Shown: one piece after another, positions 4,726 through 5,100 of the stretch
Layout of the letters: each line of letters starts with the position of its first letter
Position numbering within the stretch: the first letter of the stretch is position 1
Source of the DNA: Bacteroidota bacterium
GTDB lineage: Bacteria; Bacteroidota; Bacteroidia; Bacteroidales; UBA10428
Direction: 5' to 3'
NCBI GenBank assembly: GCA_024640925.1
Contig: JAHEEB010000404.1
Coordinates: 1 to 5,100 of the forward strand
Length of the DNA: 5,100 nucleotides
Translations under genes and position numbers: made by a program
Notes under the pieces: model-generated
Seen by the model: only the letters and a program-made list of their open reading frames with translations
Databases searched by the model: none
What the model was told of the DNA's origin: nothing

Positions 4726-5100
4726 TTAACATGGATAACACTCACCCGGAGCAAGTATTTCGGGGTAATACTTTTTTAAGGCCGAACGGCACTGATAGCA
4801 TAAATCACACTCATCGTAAAATTCATCGGGTACTTCAATTCCATTTTCTTTTGCTAAAGCGTACAAACCTTTGGGGCCGCTACGAGCCAGCCTATCTAAA
4901 ATAATATTTTCTTCGCTGGTGTATGTTTCGATTATTTCGTTGAATGATTTTTTAAAAACATTTCCTATTACCAATCCGTAACAAATCATAACATTCCCGT
5001 AAGGATCTATCCAGACCATTGCAGGGTTAAAAGGAGAACGCTCACCGAGGCAGGTATTTAATGCAGTGCATTTTTTGTCAGGGATGTTTTTCTTTTTGGG
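4726..5100 (-). CDS. Radical SAM protein with SPASM-like cysteine-rich C-terminus, partial
   Basis: C-terminal 124 residues of a protein whose 5' end lies beyond the window; the frame is open to base 5100, so the Met at 5019 is internal. Seen from the window edge: DKKCTALNTCLGERSP, then WIDPYGNVMICYGLVIGN and SFNEIIETY, followed by a helical stretch (DRLARSGPKGLYALAKENGI) and CDLCYQCR, ending APGECYPC. A D.YGNV..C..L.IGN..E block with eight cysteines, three in C..C..C, is characteristic of the auxiliary iron-sulfur cluster domain (SPASM-type) at the end of radical SAM enzymes. The CxxxCxxC SAM-binding site would be upstream and is not visible, so neither substrate nor reaction can be stated. 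The gene is convergent with the second antitoxin and carries its full C-terminus, so it is probably intact on this side. No terminator hairpin is seen in the 36 bases between the genes. Confidence 0.8.
   Translation of the reverse strand, partial: PKKKNIPDKKCTALNTCLGERSPFNPAMVWIDPYGNVMICYGLVIGNVFKKSFNEIIETYTSEENIILDRLARSGPKGLYALAKENGIEVPDEFYDECDLCYQCRSALKKYYPEILAPGECYPC

Noticed and set aside
4717..4904. Continuation of the second toxin frame
   Set aside because: Antisense to the radical SAM C-terminus; nothing toxin-like after about residue 12.

Overview
The window looks like a chromosomal segment of a Bacteroidota bacterium; an order such as Bacteroidales or Marinilabiliales is only a guess. 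The basis is low GC by eye, the style of the Pst proteins, TAnnTTTG-type promoter words, a lipoprotein with a Lys-Asp-Asp motif just after its lipobox cysteine, and remnants of a REP-associated (Y1, IS200-like) transposase of a kind common in that phylum.

Positions 1-2132 are a conserved core operon on the + strand: the 3' part of pstC, complete pstA and complete pstB. The first two overlap by 4 bases and pstB starts 4 bases after pstA. Together they encode the two membrane subunits and the ATPase of the high-affinity phosphate ABC transporter. The phoU gene that commonly follows pstB is not here.

Positions 2133-4725 are an accessory patchwork. Three same-strand copies (R1 about 2166-2379, R2 about 3189-3402, R3 about 4134-4298) each encode the last 40 or so residues of a REP-associated tyrosine transposase and then stop. 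R1 and R2 also carry a REP-like palindrome. Each copy is followed by a different + strand cargo: a lipoprotein of unknown function after R1, a type II toxin-antitoxin pair after R2 (its ParE-like toxin apparently frameshifted at the C-terminus), and a second antitoxin with a truncated toxin after R3. The last two cargoes share a leader of about 90 bases that reaches the antitoxin start codon, although the two antitoxins are unrelated. A 17-base inverted repeat brackets R3.

Positions 4726-5100 hold the C-terminal part of a cysteine-rich radical SAM (SPASM-like) protein on the - strand. It converges on, and probably interrupted, the second toxin gene.

No RNA genes, CRISPR array, intact transposase or replication origin is visible. 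The most interesting structure is the repeat-delimited, same-orientation series of small cargo genes with a shared leader. It is most simply read as recombination between dispersed RAYT-tail repeats, but it resembles a small cassette array.
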